Assembly (NCBI GenBank): GCA_029964075.1
Contig: CM057149.1
Coordinates: 34,306,900-34,370,899, forward strand
Length of the DNA stretch: 64,000 bases
Reading direction: 5' to 3'
DNA from: Patiria pectinifera
Taxonomy: Eukaryota > Echinodermata > Asteroidea > Valvatida > Asterinidae
Part shown: one piece after another, positions 21,701 through 34,213 of the stretch
Position numbering within the stretch: position 1 is the first letter of the stretch
Layout: every line of letters starts with the position of its first letter
Position numbers and translations under genes: made by a program
Notes under the pieces: generated by a model
What the model saw: only the letters and a program-made list of their open reading frames with translations
Told to the model about the DNA's origin: nothing
The model's database searches: none

Positions 21701-24700
21701 ATGTATTCTTATTTACATAGAGATTACAAATTTATTTTCCTGGGTTATTTTTGGCCGGCCTCGTCTTGTGAGTAGTTAGAGTTTGTGAAAGAGGCTGAGT
21801 AGCTCAAAGATATATCAGGCCACTTGGTGAATTAGCCACGGTGCTTGTTTGTACATGTGTCTCTCCGCCAGAACAAAATAGCACCCTTTTTGAAGTCTTT
21901 CTGTGTAAGAATGTGTATTTAAGGAGCGTTCAGCAAAACAAGAACACCCGAGATGTGATTTTCTATCTATACTGAGCGTTCCTGGGACCCTTTGCAAACA
22001 TTATTATTTTTTCCACGGTCTGGTCTTTCACCTAAAAACGATTCCCCCAAATGTTGTTAGTTTCAGAATCGCACATTTATTTTCAAAAGCCACTTTTAAT
22101 GATACTAGCCCAGATGACACTCAGACTTGCTCGGAAAGAGAAAAATATGCCAACCCAAGTGTCAGTATATATTGCTATTTTGTATTATTTATTTTGAGAA
22201 CTTTACTGTTACTTGCCTTTTTGGTTGTGAAGCTGCATGCGGCTTTTTTTTTTGGTTAAAGACGAGTTTACAAGGAAACGATTGCCTTGCTATTCAGAAT
22301 TTCTGGCGGGAAATATAAATATATTATTATTTAAAAACTGAATGTATATAAATGACTACTGTACATAAAATGTACTGAGACGAAGATGTACTCTATATCG
22401 ACAATGTAAATGTGACTGATATAGCTTATTTGATTAGATTTAAACTGCTTCAAAATGATTTCCGTTTCCCAATAGCTATAACTCCCTACCAGAACCTGCC
22501 ACAGTGTTGCTATATAGAGACCGCAGATTATAATTGTGCAGAAAAGATATCTATTTTGAAAATACGAATACAGAATGTCAAAGGATAAATGACGTATTGG
22601 TTATTCGATAATTAAAATTAGGAAGCTGTGATGCTTGACATGGGCTTGGTGATAATACCCAACAAAACTATATGAAATAGTTCATTTATTTGAAGACAAA
22701 AAAATGTTTTAAGCAATCTTACATAATGGTGGTATGATTCGGTATGATTAGGTATACATGCACGCTGGGTATGAAATCAGGTGTTCACAAGTCAAATCTT
22801 TGAATAGGCGTTACACACTCATTCACAATCTATCCCTCGTATACGAGAGACGCATTCGACTGCCTTCATAATAATTTTTACGAGATATAGCCGTTATGAA
22901 GTGATGTATCGCACGCGCAGTTTTGGCCTTGTGCGTGTTGGCTCAAGACTATAGTTGATAACGATTTTCTTCCCAGCATGCATGCTGTTGCTGATTGGAG
23001 GTACGGAACCGCTTACACACACACATACACGCGCGAGAATTCTGCAACGACACAATCTCAAGCTGTCTATCGCACTCTCTCATTGCAATCACTAATGAAA
23101 TATGAGAGAGTTTGTTGTCAGTAAACAGCTGGAGAAATGAAGGTCGCAGAACGATTACTTTTGGGTTTTCCTTTCGGGAAGATTTTTACTGATGATTTTT
23201 TTCATGCGACGTGATTTTGTTTGTTGGCAAAAGTGCCAATACTTCAAACATGTCAATTGTTAAAAAGTGGAATTAATTGACGAAGGAACCATTTTCGTAA
23301 GCACAGGGAAAAAATCGGTGTCATGGTTTTAAAAATTGAAGAGTTAGTTCCGGTGTCATATGAAAATCGGACTCCTGTGGATTGGTTAAACCCTCTCACG
23401 TTGGGCATGCGCAATACAACCAATGAGTCCGTATTTCATATAATCCTAAATTCACGCAGTCACGCTACACCGGTGTCTGATATCTTTGAGTATCATGATA
23501 GGTTGGATTTGCTCCTTTTCTTTGCGTTTACCTCAAAAATGCTTTGAATGGTCCGAAAGAAAAAAATACTGTATGCGGATCATTCAATCGAAGAAACTCA
23601 CTGAATACCTTATCCTTCCCACTTAGTCGCCTGCTGGGTGTGTATCAGGCTCGGTCCCGAATTATTGAGCAGTATGCGCTTATCCGTACTGGGCTGCATT
23701 GCATACAAGATGTGTATAAATTGTTGAGATTTTTTTTCGAATGTGTGTTCATAGCTCTAATTTATGTTGTGTAAAAAGTTTATGATCTTGGTGATAAATT
23801 TATTGATTCTTTAAATTATTCGCAAGACGAGCTTTAGATGTATTCAAGTTGATGTCGGTGGAAACGAATAAAGGCGAAAAAAGACCATGAGATGAAAATT
23901 ATGACGACAATTTTTGAATTAGTGAATTCGTAAGAGATTCATCCTGGAATTTCCTTCTTAATTTGACTGTTGCTTTCATCAAATGATTGGTAGTCAAACG
24001 TTAAGGTAATACAGGGACGTATTCAACAGATATCAAGATACCTTTTGATATTCTATACCATTTCAAAGATATATGCATTTATTTTATAGTCTTTTCCTCT
24101 CGCAATTATATCAAAATGTTGGGGTTTTTTTTGTTGCAATTAAAAAAAGGCAACGGATATCATTGAAATTGGATCATCCATTTTTTTTATAACAATGACA
24201 GTTTTCGATCTCGTGGTTGGTTTCTTTTTCTAAAGGACAAAATTGCGCCCTCTCTCAGAACTCGCGACGAGCCCATAACCAGTCCTAGACGTTTCAAATG
24301 AAGAAGTTCATTTTTGGATGTTAGGCTACATATATCTCATGCATCATTATTTAACCATAATTTCAAGCACCGCCCATCTTTTCGTATAGATGACCATTGC
24401 TACAGTGATAAAGCTGACAGTTAGGTCAATCAACATTTCTGTATATTGGGTTATTTACAACCATGTCCGTGTTTTGATGGCGAATACAACACTGTCGCCT
24501 GCAACCCCGTAATAATCACAACGCATTATCATCTACACGGAACTATTTTCACGCTCGTTCCCCGCTGCCGTATAAACAGCCATAAATTATTTGCTCACTA
24601 AATGGACTTGTATCAGGCTATTTTATTAATAACTCAGGGGGAAAGGTTTCGAAACAGTTGGGTGAAACGTCGTTGAGCAACGGGGTTCTTTTTTTTAATT

Positions 24701-25609
24701 TCCGATATTGAAAGATTCATTTTGTAGACCTTGAACGCGACTGATTGTAAGACTATTGGTGGCGTATGTTGACTGAGATGACTAGCCCTAATTCTTATGG
24801 TTTCGGGGGGGGGGCGTTGCTCTCTGCAGTTGGTTAAAACAATAAAAGGGTTTATAATTTCGCTGATGATTATTTGGAAATTTAAAGCTAACATGACATT
24901 TCTATTGATAAATAAACAATCCAATATGACCCACGTGTTTCTCTTGTTTAATGGGCTATTGATAATAGGAAATTTTAAATTAAGGGTGATTATGACACTA
25001 GATTAGCTGCAAAATTAGACCAAGGTTGAATCAGCTCCGAGATTTTTTAAAACTAAATAGTAACGACCTGTTTTTAAAGGAAACATTCCTCACCGCTTGT
25101 GTGTAAAACCCATGATTGGAGCTCCACATACAGCAAAGTTATCAAGACAGGTTAAAAGAGCTTCCAAAAACACCACGAGATTATAATTTCCCCATCATAG
25201 TTTGAGAGTTTGACGAGATCATGCATCCCACAAACAGTTATCCCGGCTTCAAACATTTCGTACATTGACGGTATTCGCGCGAGGACTCGTGTCAACAAAG
25301 TAAGGCTGGCCTCACCTCATGTTGGCGTTTTTCATTTTTCACAATAAATGTCACGGGAACGCGGCCCTGTTGAGTGATGCATTTCCCGGCGGGGGACCCT
25401 GATAATCAACGCGGTAAATGCGCCGCCACGTCACATTCACGCGCCCATGGGACACACTGATGAGGCATTTATGATAATAAAAATGCCACCAGTGACCTCA
25501 ATCATCGTTCACATTTTGCTGGCGAGACATTTTTTTGCGAGAACACCCTGTGGACTTTGTGGAGGTGTTTCTTTTCGCTGGTCTCATAGGAGCCGGCATA
25601 TAGTCCATG
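21701..25609. other. Spacer, no gene recognised
   Basis: This is AT-rich sequence. Frames at 22127, 23323, 23544 and 24634-25006 lack domains and good splice sites. A CACACACACATACACGCGCG tract lies near 23016. Nothing else stands out. Confidence 0.5.
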
Positions 25610-25616
25610 TTACCTT

Positions 25617-25660
25617 TGACGTCATACCAGTGGCAACCGCCGGGCAACCCAAACATGTAA
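25617..25660 (+). repeat. TGACGTCAT-CCGCCGGGCAA repeat, copy 1
   Basis: TTGACGTCATACCAGTGGC is followed by AACCGCCGGGCAACCC. The same ordered words recur on the minus strand at about 26530-26575 and on the plus strand at about 63309-63345. This makes a small dispersed family. Confidence 0.55.
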
Positions 25661-26529
25661 ACACATTTGCTCATGTTGCCCACTTTAAAGAGTTTCTGTC
25701 ACCACTTTTACATAAATTACATTTCGAGAGATATACAGGCAGTGCAGAAGAGAACCGATTGCCGAAAGAAGGCACCACGCATATTAACATCCAATTTGTG
25801 AAGAAAACGTAACATGATCTACAGTCCTCTTTGAAAGAGGACTGCAGACCAATTTGCGTGTGACTGACTCACTCGCTGACGTACTGAATGTCACTTGTGA
25901 ATTAGACTTGCCTAAGTCACGTCTTGGCCCAAAAGTTTGAAATGGGATTACCCCCCGTGATGCTAACAATTGGGCTAAATCCGGCTCAATGTGGAGGCCA
26001 CATGCATGGAAAGTCTTCTAATGAGTAGCCATTCTGCCTCGATTGGGCCTAACTAAAATTTTGCGCGCTCGTTTTTACTACGACGTTTTACTAGGGTTGC
26101 CTTGTCTTGTTTCAAATAATTAAGGGATTAAAATCTTAACCACGGCACTGTATATCTCTTTAAATATGAGTAATTTAAAATTGTTGATGAGTATATATTT
26201 AACAATTGTTGACTGCTGTGATGTGGGATATGACGTTTTTAACACTCGAGAGGCGCATAGCACCCGAGGCGAATCTTTGGATTGTGATGTAAATATCGCG
26301 AAAACAAACAGCAGTAAGCACAACAATCATGACGATCGAACGTCAACTCACATGCATGTCGCGTGCTCGAAACGGCTGATATCGCACGAGACATCCCACA
26401 GGGAGTGTGCCATGACTTTTTATAAACTTAACACGTGATCGTTCTAGGCCAATGAAAATATAGTATTCAAGACAGAGGTATAACAAATATATACATGTAT
26501 ATTTGCCAAATAACATGCAAAATATGCGT
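25661..26529. other. Spacer with a short perfect palindrome
   Basis: A 23-base palindrome, CAGTCCTCTTT-G-AAAGAGGACTG, lies at 25822-25844. TGACTGACTCACTCGCTGAC-type simple sequence follows at about 25861. No gene is supported. Confidence 0.5.
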
Positions 26530-26575
26530 TAACGTTTCGGTTGCCCGGCGGTTACCTGTCGGCATGACGTCACAG
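26530..26575 (-). repeat. TGACGTCAT-CCGCCGGGCAA repeat, copy 2
   Basis: Read on the minus strand it gives TGACGTCATGCCGACAGG, TAACCGCCGGGCAACC and then ATTTTGCATGTTATTTGG. This last part also matches the 63.3 kb copy (TTTTGCATGTCATTTAGC), so the shared region extends to about 26505. Confidence 0.6.
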
Positions 26576-28320
26576 GTCACATGTCCTATTGGTTTGATCG
26601 TTTACCTTTGACCTTTGATTAGAGTCGTCTCTGGCTCTGGTCACATATTCATTTCGAACGATCAGCTGACCGGCTGTGTAATGTTAAACATCTCAGCAAA
26701 GACAGGAAGCGGCGCCGATTGTCATAGAGCATAGAACAAGAAGAGAATAGCGAAGAAATTTGCCACAGAAAATAATTATTTGCCTGCACACTACACTTGA
26801 CGGGTCAATTGTCAGTTTTATAAAGGCATACCGATTAGCACGACAATTTATTTGCTCACCATAATGTTTTTTTGGTTCACATTCTGTTCCATGACATTGG
26901 TCTGTTACAACATCGTTTGGGTTTTCGATTTTCAGGCAGATCAGAAGACACAACCTTGCCAGATCCAATGTAATACTTCGGGTCTGTGCAATTAATGTCG
27001 CATGAATCTGATGGTCTAGAATATAGCGCCAAAAGGGGCGGGTATTGAAACCTGTTAAACCGCAACGATTGTAGAACGCTTGGGCTCGCGTAGACCTATG
27101 AGATCCATTATCCTAATTGATAATGTCATACATTCAAACCATTGCATTCTCTTAGACAATATTCTCTTACAATTAAAATAATTAAAGGCCATTCATAAAT
27201 CCTTAATGGACGCTTTATGATATTATGAAGCTTTTGCAGCCTGGTAATGGTATAGTGTCAATTTTGACATTAGGTACCCCTTTGACGTAGCTCAAGAAAC
27301 CCCGCGGCTCGGATTGTGATCATCCACGTGCTAGCTTTGTTCATCCCGTGATATATCAGATTATTGCCACTTGAAGATGCGGTGCACTCAAGAAACTGGG
27401 TGTCATGTCCGTCGATAGAGTCTGTATAATCATTATATCCAAGTTTTGTAACCAGAGTTACATGTATTGAATTAGAGATATTGAATTGAACAGGGACGGT
27501 AACTTCACGTCATGCAGCCGTAAACCTATTTTTATTATTAATACATCTGCGTGCATTTTATTTCTCAAAACTCACGGAGATTTTTTGTTGCGTTTACAAG
27601 TTCGGCCGGGATTGTGTGGACAGTTCTTTTATTCATCATTCAGAGGAATTTGAAGAGTCTTGACATTGGGGAAATACCAAAGGGTAACGGATAAAAATGA
27701 TATGGTCTTCAAAATCAGTCTCCGTGTTTGAGGTCGTAAAAATGAATCGTGAACCGAAGTGTAAAAACAAAGTTGCGATGCAGTTATAACAATTCCAATC
27801 TCTTCAATTTATGTTGATGCATACAATTTTTGACTCACAGTGATTTAATAAGCCTACCCAACCCGGCAGGTTCATCGACCATCGAGTCCCATCAATTTTC
27901 GACATGCTCTCGAGACAAAGTCAAAACATGAGATTATAGCATTGCTTCTGTCACCTTCTTGGGAAAAAAACTGCCGATAAAATTCAAGCTTAGAAACACG
28001 AATCACACCATGCATCGTTGAGTTATTGGCTTTGTCAGATTGCTGCGGAAGTTGTCATGGTTTATGATGGGAATTTTAAGTATTCTTTTTTTCGAGTGTG
28101 TCTTCTTAAAGTTGTCACGGCACTGTGTGGTACTGATGTATCGACATCACAAAGCGTGTGAGAAAACACTTGAATACGTCAGCGTTATCATGCAGCAGAT
28201 GTAGATAAATGGTAAAGCATCTACCAGTCGTTGGTATTTAGGCGGGATTTCTTTCAAAGGTATTTGTACATTTTGTTGTAAAGCTTGAACTGAACTTTTA
28301 AGTGAAGTAAAGTAAAGTCT
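26576..28320. other. Spacer, nothing recognised
   Basis: No exon, repeat family or RNA gene can be supported. Confidence 0.5.
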
Positions 28321-28608
28321 GTCACAAGCCAATATGATCCACCCGGCTTGCGTTTATCTCCGGTTTCCTGGGCAAGAAACGACTGAGAGTATTTATGTTC
28401 CCCCTGGATGGGATGCCAGTCCATTGCAGGTTGCTCCCCAGCTAATGCCGGTACCAGCTTATACTCGTGGGTGGGGAGAGGCAAGTGGAGGTGAAGTGGC
28501 TTGCCCAAGGACACAACATATTATGGCCAGCAGCTGGATTTGAACCTCTGATATGACCATCTGATGAAAAGTTGCAAACCCTAACTACTATAGCCAACTT
28601 TGCAATAT
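28321..28608 (-). mobile_element. tRNA-derived SINE, copy 1
   Basis: On the minus strand it starts TTGGCTATAGTAGTTAGGG (A-box region). GGTTCAAATCC (internal promoter B box, 28536-28546) follows, then CCTTGGGCAAGCCACTTCAC and a tail with GACTGGCATCCCATCCAG. The same order is seen at 51668 and in split form at 33460-34165. SINEs of this type are transcribed by RNA polymerase III and moved by a LINE in trans. There is no coding capacity. Confidence 0.82.
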
Positions 28609-29252
28609 GGCTCATGCTTAATCAGGTAGCTAGTTGTCTTACCAGTGCATTGCATTTCTTTAAATCTTAAGAACCCCAGAATTCTTCAGTTGAAGGTGGA
28701 AGTCTTCCTTATTCCATCTTTCCTCGAGATTGACAGAAAAAGATGAGTTAAACAGCGACAAGAGTCTTCGAAATCACTAGGATTTCACTTTATGCGACCT
28801 GAAAGAACACTGACTGATTTTTTTTCCTCGTATCACTGAGTGAAGTGCATTTCGGCGACATAATCTTTTATTATTTGTTACCCGTTTGCTAGTTTTGCGG
28901 TACTTGGTGGGTTAATATTTACCGCCTTGCACTTCGCATGTCGACAGCAGCCGCGCCAGCTCGTAGGTGCTTCAAGCGTAATGCAATTTTAGCCAAAATA
29001 AGCAAATTCTAAATCTATCCAAAATAATAATAATACAATGAAGACAAATGAAACTTTTATGAAAAGACTCCGGCATTTCTTCGGCTGTTCTCGGTGCAGC
29101 TGACCACGCGGTCGCCGGGGCTCTTTATTGGATTTCCTGCGTCGATTACTCCGGCAATTGCACGGCTAATTCCCTCCCCGGTCGGTTCTGGGTAGAGGCA
29201 CCGCCCGAGGGCTCTGAACTTCCCCCGCTCGGAGTGCTGACGTCCGGCACTC
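28609..29252. other. Spacer, nothing recognised
   Basis: The 3' part (29080-29252) is noticeably richer in GC and CpG than its surroundings but has no convincing frame. Confidence 0.45.
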
Positions 29253-29429
29253 ATGAGCCCAAGTTCATCACCAGGAAATACTGCCGAGCATATTTTAAGT
29301 GCTTAGCTAAAATAAGCTGAGTACCAGCCACTGTGTCCCTACACGGCATGACATTTTGACTGGTAACCTGTTTTTGCTAAGCAAATAACTGTCCGTGCTT
29401 AGCAGTTCCGTGAATTGTAGCTCTTTCCT
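29253..29429. mobile_element. Small inverted-repeat element with GCTTAGC words
   Basis: The left end has GAGCCCAAGTTCATCACC and then GGAAATACTGCCGAGCA. The right end, read in inverse, gives GAGCTACAATTCACGGAACT and then GCTAAGCA, so the ends are imperfect inverted repeats. Internal words AAGTGCTTAGCT and TTTTGCTAAGCAAA, and CAGCCACTGTG against CTGGTAACC, also pair loosely. It is a single copy in this window. Confidence 0.5.
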
Positions 29430-29730
29430 AGAATCAATGGATCATAAGGAGCCAGGGTTATATCTCGAGTCGATCGGCTCGTGCCGCTAGCTGTCTAATA
29501 GAACCGATTACCGTCTTTTTATTGGGAGTTGATGAATTTATGTATACAAATGGCATTAGCTGCCGTGCAGGCAATACATGATGGTTTTTATTGGCCTGCA
29601 TGGGGATATTTCTGTGGAGTAACTGATCTTTGCCGCAGGTGTAATTATTGTCTTCTTGAGGAAAAAATCCGACTACTACCACTTGCGATCGGATCCAAGA
29701 TAAGTAGACATTGACTCCGTATAATGTGAC
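29430..29730. other. Spacer, nothing recognised
   Basis: Two opposing short frames lie here, with no motif. Confidence 0.45.
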
Positions 29731-30135
29731 TTAAAGTCATATTGGATCATTTGCATTTATTCCAAAAGTAACTTACCGAATTATTATCAAGACGCTTACT
29801 TGGATGAAAGATTGCACTGGTGGTACTTAACACCCCGCGAAATTATTCCGTCTGGCTTGCTGTCATTTAGGAGAAATCAAGAAATGTAGGTGATTTCCAA
29901 CGGTAAGTCAATTGACTGATCGTTGGAAATCAAGAGTTCTATCGAGGAAGTCGTGTTTCTGGATCAAAAGGTTGTGCGTGGTTTGTCTAGTTTTCTCGAA
30001 AAGTGTAATATCCACTGAGCTGAAACTTCAACAGGTTACAGCTTTTGAACATTCTTCTTTGAATTTTGAGTGGTGTTATTATATTATTGAAAACGGGAAA
30101 AAAACGCATGAAAAGCAAATGATCCTTCATGCAAG
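29731..30135 (+). mobile_element. MITE-A copy 2
   Basis: It starts TTAAAGTCATATTGGATCAT followed by TTGCATTTAT, and ends AAAAGCAAATGATCCTTCAT followed by GC. It carries AAATTATTCCGTCTGGCTTG, GAGAAATCAAGAAATGTAGG, and the core CCACTGAGCTGAAACTTCAA followed by CAGGTTA near 30012. It is one of the better-preserved copies. Confidence 0.8.
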
Positions 30136-31311
30136 TTTAGAACTACTAATCGCCATTACCCGGATCAAAATGATCGTCTTGGCGATTTAAGAATTAACTT
30201 ATATGCTAAAGTTTGTTTCTGGTATGGTATTGACAAATTAACCTTGCTGGTTTTTTTAATATTATGATTTGTGTAAAACAGAGAAACAACTCCTTCGTAT
30301 CCACGGCAATTGTAAAAATACACATTGCATGGCTACGATTAACGAACAAAGTACTATGTTGAATGGTCTGCATTTTTGCCGTCATTGACGAAAGAACTCT
30401 CCATATTATGTTGCTCTTGAGCGCAAACAGTGCTCGCGAAACCACTCTTCATATATGATGTCGAGTATCATTTTGATTCGCGAGTGAAGTTGGGACCGAA
30501 GTATGACGATTATGATCGATAACTTCAAGCTTTCTGACTAAATTCACCAGATACCTGGTGTTATACAAGTAAATATGCAGACAGGTATTAATTTCTTTTT
30601 GAAGCAGATGATTGCTTTGTTTTCAAAAAAACTTCACAAGCTAAAGTTCTTCTTGTCGTGAAGCAATATTTGCATCTTTTTATTAAGTAAAAGGTGACAA
30701 CTGTTTAATGTTGTACAATTTTCTTGATTTGTTAGAAAATCAACGCTTTGGCCCTAATGGCTGAAAAAATGGCGAAACAAAATATTGGGTAGAAATATTT
30801 TCCAGATGAAAGTAAATTTCAAAATAAAAAAGTATTTTAATATTTCCCAGTCTTCGCTTCAGATTATATTAACTTATCGTATTTTTATAATCAACTCGGA
30901 ATACGTTGATTTAATCTTACAGTGCGGCGACTGCCATTCAGATCGATGATTTGATCCTGTCGAAATGTCATCATTTCAAGAGCACAAAGTATAGTTTAGA
31001 AGAAAAAAAATCAGCAATGCTCAATCTGCCATCTATGATTGGTGCAGTCACCAAGTGAACTACGCAAGTAAACTATATGCCACCACTTGACGTACATCAG
31101 CTAACTACTACACGACACTGAATAATTCAGGCTTCTATATTGGTAAATTTTTTAATGAACTGTGTAACCTTTTTCAATACAAAAACCTTGTGGACTACCA
31201 GTCGAATTCAAAGTAAACTCGTGAAATTCCGTCAATGGTTACCAACGTCATCGTCTGCATTGTGTGCCTACAAATGTCATTTGCTTCATTCCTTCCAGCT
31301 CGTATTAGCCT
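30136..31311. other. Spacer, nothing recognised
   Basis: This is AT-rich and shows no supported feature. Confidence 0.5.
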
Positions 31312-31427
31312 ATTTGATGTATGGCCGACACAACAGGAGGGCGCTGTTTGATTTCGGTAAAGTCTTTTGTATTTACCCAAACCAAACAGCGCTCTCCTAT
31401 CCTATTGTGTCGGCCATACCTCAAATG
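31312..31427. repeat. Short palindromic element (about 50-bp arms)
   Basis: ATTTGATGTATGGCCGACAC at the left pairs with GTGTCGGCCATACCTCAAAT at the right. Pairing continues through GGGCGCTGTTTG/CAAACAGCGCTC to GGTAAA/TTTACC, leaving a loop of about 10 bases and a few mismatches. It may be a miniature transposon or a hairpin RNA gene. Confidence 0.75.
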
Positions 31428-32736
31428 GGGGAATCGATTTGTTTTAAGGTCCACGCCACAAATACGATTCATTATTGAGATTTACGTATAGCTAACAACA
31501 TTACCTATACCGGCAAGTACATGTATTTTCTACACTTGAAAATGAGCTTTTCATAATCGACATGAGATTTTCTGCCTTCTTTGTAAACAGAACCGTATCA
31601 ATTACTTACAAAAGCTTTGTGCTATCCCTCTAACCATTTCTTTTTTTGGGCGGGGGAAAACAACTTTTGTCTGAATGATCATTCCAACATCGGAAAAAAA
31701 TCACGTACGTGACTCTCAGGATAGACTTAGCTCAACGATCGGGCCGATCCTATTTGTAGACGATCCAACAGTAGCCTCGGTCAATAGAAGTCATGATGGC
31801 CGGATGGCGGGAAACCTAATTGCGACAATTAAGCAAGCCACGTACTTGAGGTGTCGTCTGGTAACTGGACACCGTGCTAAAGAAATCGCGCTGCGTTTTT
31901 TTCATGTGTTAAAAGCCAGGCATTGTGGCAAATGTCGTTTGTCTCTGGTGTTACGTGGTGTGGATGACCGTGCATGCAAGAAAAGGGAAGACTTGTCGTT
32001 GAACGAAAATGCTTGCAGTGGAAAATAACGATGATTTTCTTGTGAAATGTAAGGTTTTGCGTCATACAGGGGACTTAAAGGTTCTTCTTTTTGTCGTTAT
32101 ATTTAGGTTATGTTAGTTGCAGTACTGACGAGGTAAATTGTGGTGTTGGGTATTCAGGCACGTGGACGTACGTACGAGTCTGTGAGTTGGTTGGGTTTTC
32201 GTTGCTGTGAGTTTTTTTACGACCGGTAATTTTGTTTAAATGTATTTTGGAGGTTTTTCTGAGAGGGGCAGTTTCTTGACGCTGCAGGGTATCGACGCCT
32301 TGCTTAAAGTACATCCACGACTCCTCTTTAACAAAAAGAGCGAATGTTTAGAAACGTTTTAAAGGAAAGTATCCGAAAGGTATATGACTAGCATAAAATC
32401 TTTTGAAATTCTTCAGCCACCGGTAACGGTGTCTAGACTGATTTCTTCTCAGCTTTGGGCGGGGTCAATCAGGGGACCATAATTATCATTCTCAATTCGT
32501 CTATGTTTTCATTAATCTTTAAATGATAGTTCTATGTATTGTCAGGGTATATAACTTTGTGTTTATTTAGTTTTATTTATCTATCTATGAGATGGAAATG
32601 CTCTGGAAACGTACTCTATAAATGTCAGACTTCGCGTACAATGTTATTCAGTGAAGGCAATCGGGTAAGTGCATGCTCAGTTATCTCACTGACCCACGTG
32701 GCCCGGCCTACATCCGGGTAGCGGAAAGTCAGCGTC
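31428..32736. other. Spacer, nothing recognised
   Basis: A 117-codon frame at 31675 contains FVDD by chance but none of the flanking reverse-transcriptase sequence. No gene is supported. Confidence 0.5.
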
Positions 32737-33007
32737 GCCATTGTAGTAGGCAAAGATCGTATAGCGCTGCGCGCAGTAGGTACAAATGTAGTAGGCAAGC
32801 CTTCAAAGCTGTGATGGATGGCAACAAAAATGTGAGAAAAACGCGGAGCCAACACCCAATGCTGGGTTGGCACGATTGTGCCAACCGTACACGGCACAGG
32901 TAGCCGCCATTATGCCATGTGATGTTTACGTTAAAATAAGCCCTACTGTCTAGTTTACAACGGACGAGGTGGTTGCTAACCAAACACTTGCCTACTGCAA
33001 TGGTGGC
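32737..33007. repeat. Possible inverted-repeat element
   Basis: GCCATTGTAGTAGGCAA at 32737 is matched in inverse by TTGCCTACTGCAATGGTGGC at 32988-33007. AATGTAGTAGGCAAG recurs inside near 32786. Boundaries and copy number are unknown. Confidence 0.4.
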
Positions 33008-33459
33008 CGATCACGGGAAACCGGGCGCCTACGTTGTACTTTTACGTCATACGATCAGAGTCTTAAAAACCTCCGGCTCCTTGTAATATAACACCGTAAT
33101 TTACAAAGCTCATCCGTATATTACGGACTGCTCCTGCAGCACTTCATTCATAATACTCCGATGGATCTGCTTTGATTAGATTTGGGACCCAAGGGGGGAA
33201 TAATCCTTTGACAATGAAGAGAAAGAATGTTGAACGTTCAACTTCACCGCACATAAATTCAATATATTTCAATTTTATTATCGAGTGGGACCACGTGCAC
33301 TTTGTCACTCTGTGCTGAACTATTTGCCTGGGGAATGAATAGATAACGGGGACTGTAGCTATAGTAGTCATCGTTTAAAGGTTCACAATGTCATAGTTGG
33401 GGCCTATGGGGTTCATAGCGATTCATACCAAAGGTCTCAAGGCGCCTTTTGGTTGCAAT

Positions 33460-33563
33460 AAATATCCCTGTTCATCGGGCCATGAGTCCATCTCGAGATC
33501 TGCGCAGTGTGGTCTGTATCTTCACAGGTACCCATTTATACTCTGGGTGGAGAGAGGCAACTG
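33460..33563 (-). mobile_element. tRNA-derived SINE, copy 2, tail part
   Basis: It contains ACCCATTTATACTCTGGGTG and GAGAGGCAACTG, matching the tail half of the SINE at 28321. It stops exactly at TA (33564-33565), where another element is inserted. The sequence back to about 33400 may belong to it but is too diverged to be sure. Confidence 0.65.
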
Positions 33564-33565
33564 TA

Positions 33566-34045
33566 CAGCCTGTCTAAAAAAAAATGGTACAATCGAAAAC
33601 GATATTTTTTTTCAATATTAAATCTCAACATAAGTAAGTCGTGTTGAGCATCACAGTAAAGAAAAAAGACCAGGCTTTCCAATACTTTTTGTTTCATCTC
33701 ATTTGCTTTTGTCAATCCAGAGATAACTCCAGTTTACTGCGGAACACAAAAATCGAGTTTGTTTCTTTTGCCAAGTTGCAATCTTTTGAGAGCTTCAAGA
33801 CAGCATGGCACAGTACTCGAAACAACTCTGCCCATGCATAAAAGTGGCACAAAATCAATTTTGGTGTATCGCACTAAATTGATTATATCTCTGAATTGAC
33901 AAAAGCAAATAAGATCAAACAAACACTATTGGAAAGCCCAGTCTTTGTTCTTTAATATTATGCCAAGTAAGAATGACTTATTTTGAAATTTCATATTTAA
34001 CCAATTTTTTTTTCTGATTGTTCAATTTTTTTTTGAGCCAGGCTG
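33566..34045. mobile_element. Tc1/mariner-type non-autonomous element nested in a SINE
   Basis: The left end is CAGCCTGTCTAAAAAAAAAT. The right end, read in inverse, is CAGCCTGGCTCAAAAAAAAA. TA dinucleotides at 33564 and 34046 flank it. Arms of about 170-180 bp remain similar (for example GGCTTTCCAATA and ATTTGCTTTTGTCAAT in both). TA duplications and this A-rich terminus are typical of the Tc1/mariner superfamily. No transposase is present, so mobility would need an enzyme in trans. Confidence 0.8.
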
Positions 34046-34047
34046 TA

Positions 34048-34165
34048 TAGTAAAGCGTCTTGCCCAAGAACACAAGCACCATGTTTCCCGTCAGGGCTCG
34101 AACCCACGTACCACGGCACGAGTCGAACACCGTAACCATTGGACCACAGCACTCTGATCTTGATT
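34048..34165 (-). mobile_element. tRNA-derived SINE, copy 2, head part
   Basis: The minus strand reads GTGGTCCAATGGTTACGG (A-box region), then GGGTTCGAGCCC (B box, 34094-34105), then CTTGTGTTCTTGGGCAAGAC, and ends at the TA of the nested element. With the tail part at 33460-33563 it restores the order seen in the uninterrupted SINEs. Confidence 0.75.
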
Positions 34166-34213
34166 GAACATGGATGTGGTTGAAATAATGAATGTCACTA
34201 ACTGATAATCGGA

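Noticed and set aside
25822-25844. A 23-base palindrome that looks like a bacterial terminator
   Set aside because: The window is eukaryotic, and there is no room for a normal loop and no following T run.
31675-32028. FVDD in an open frame, suggesting a reverse transcriptase
   Set aside because: None of the sequence before or after the motif resembles the palm domain, so it is a chance tetrapeptide.
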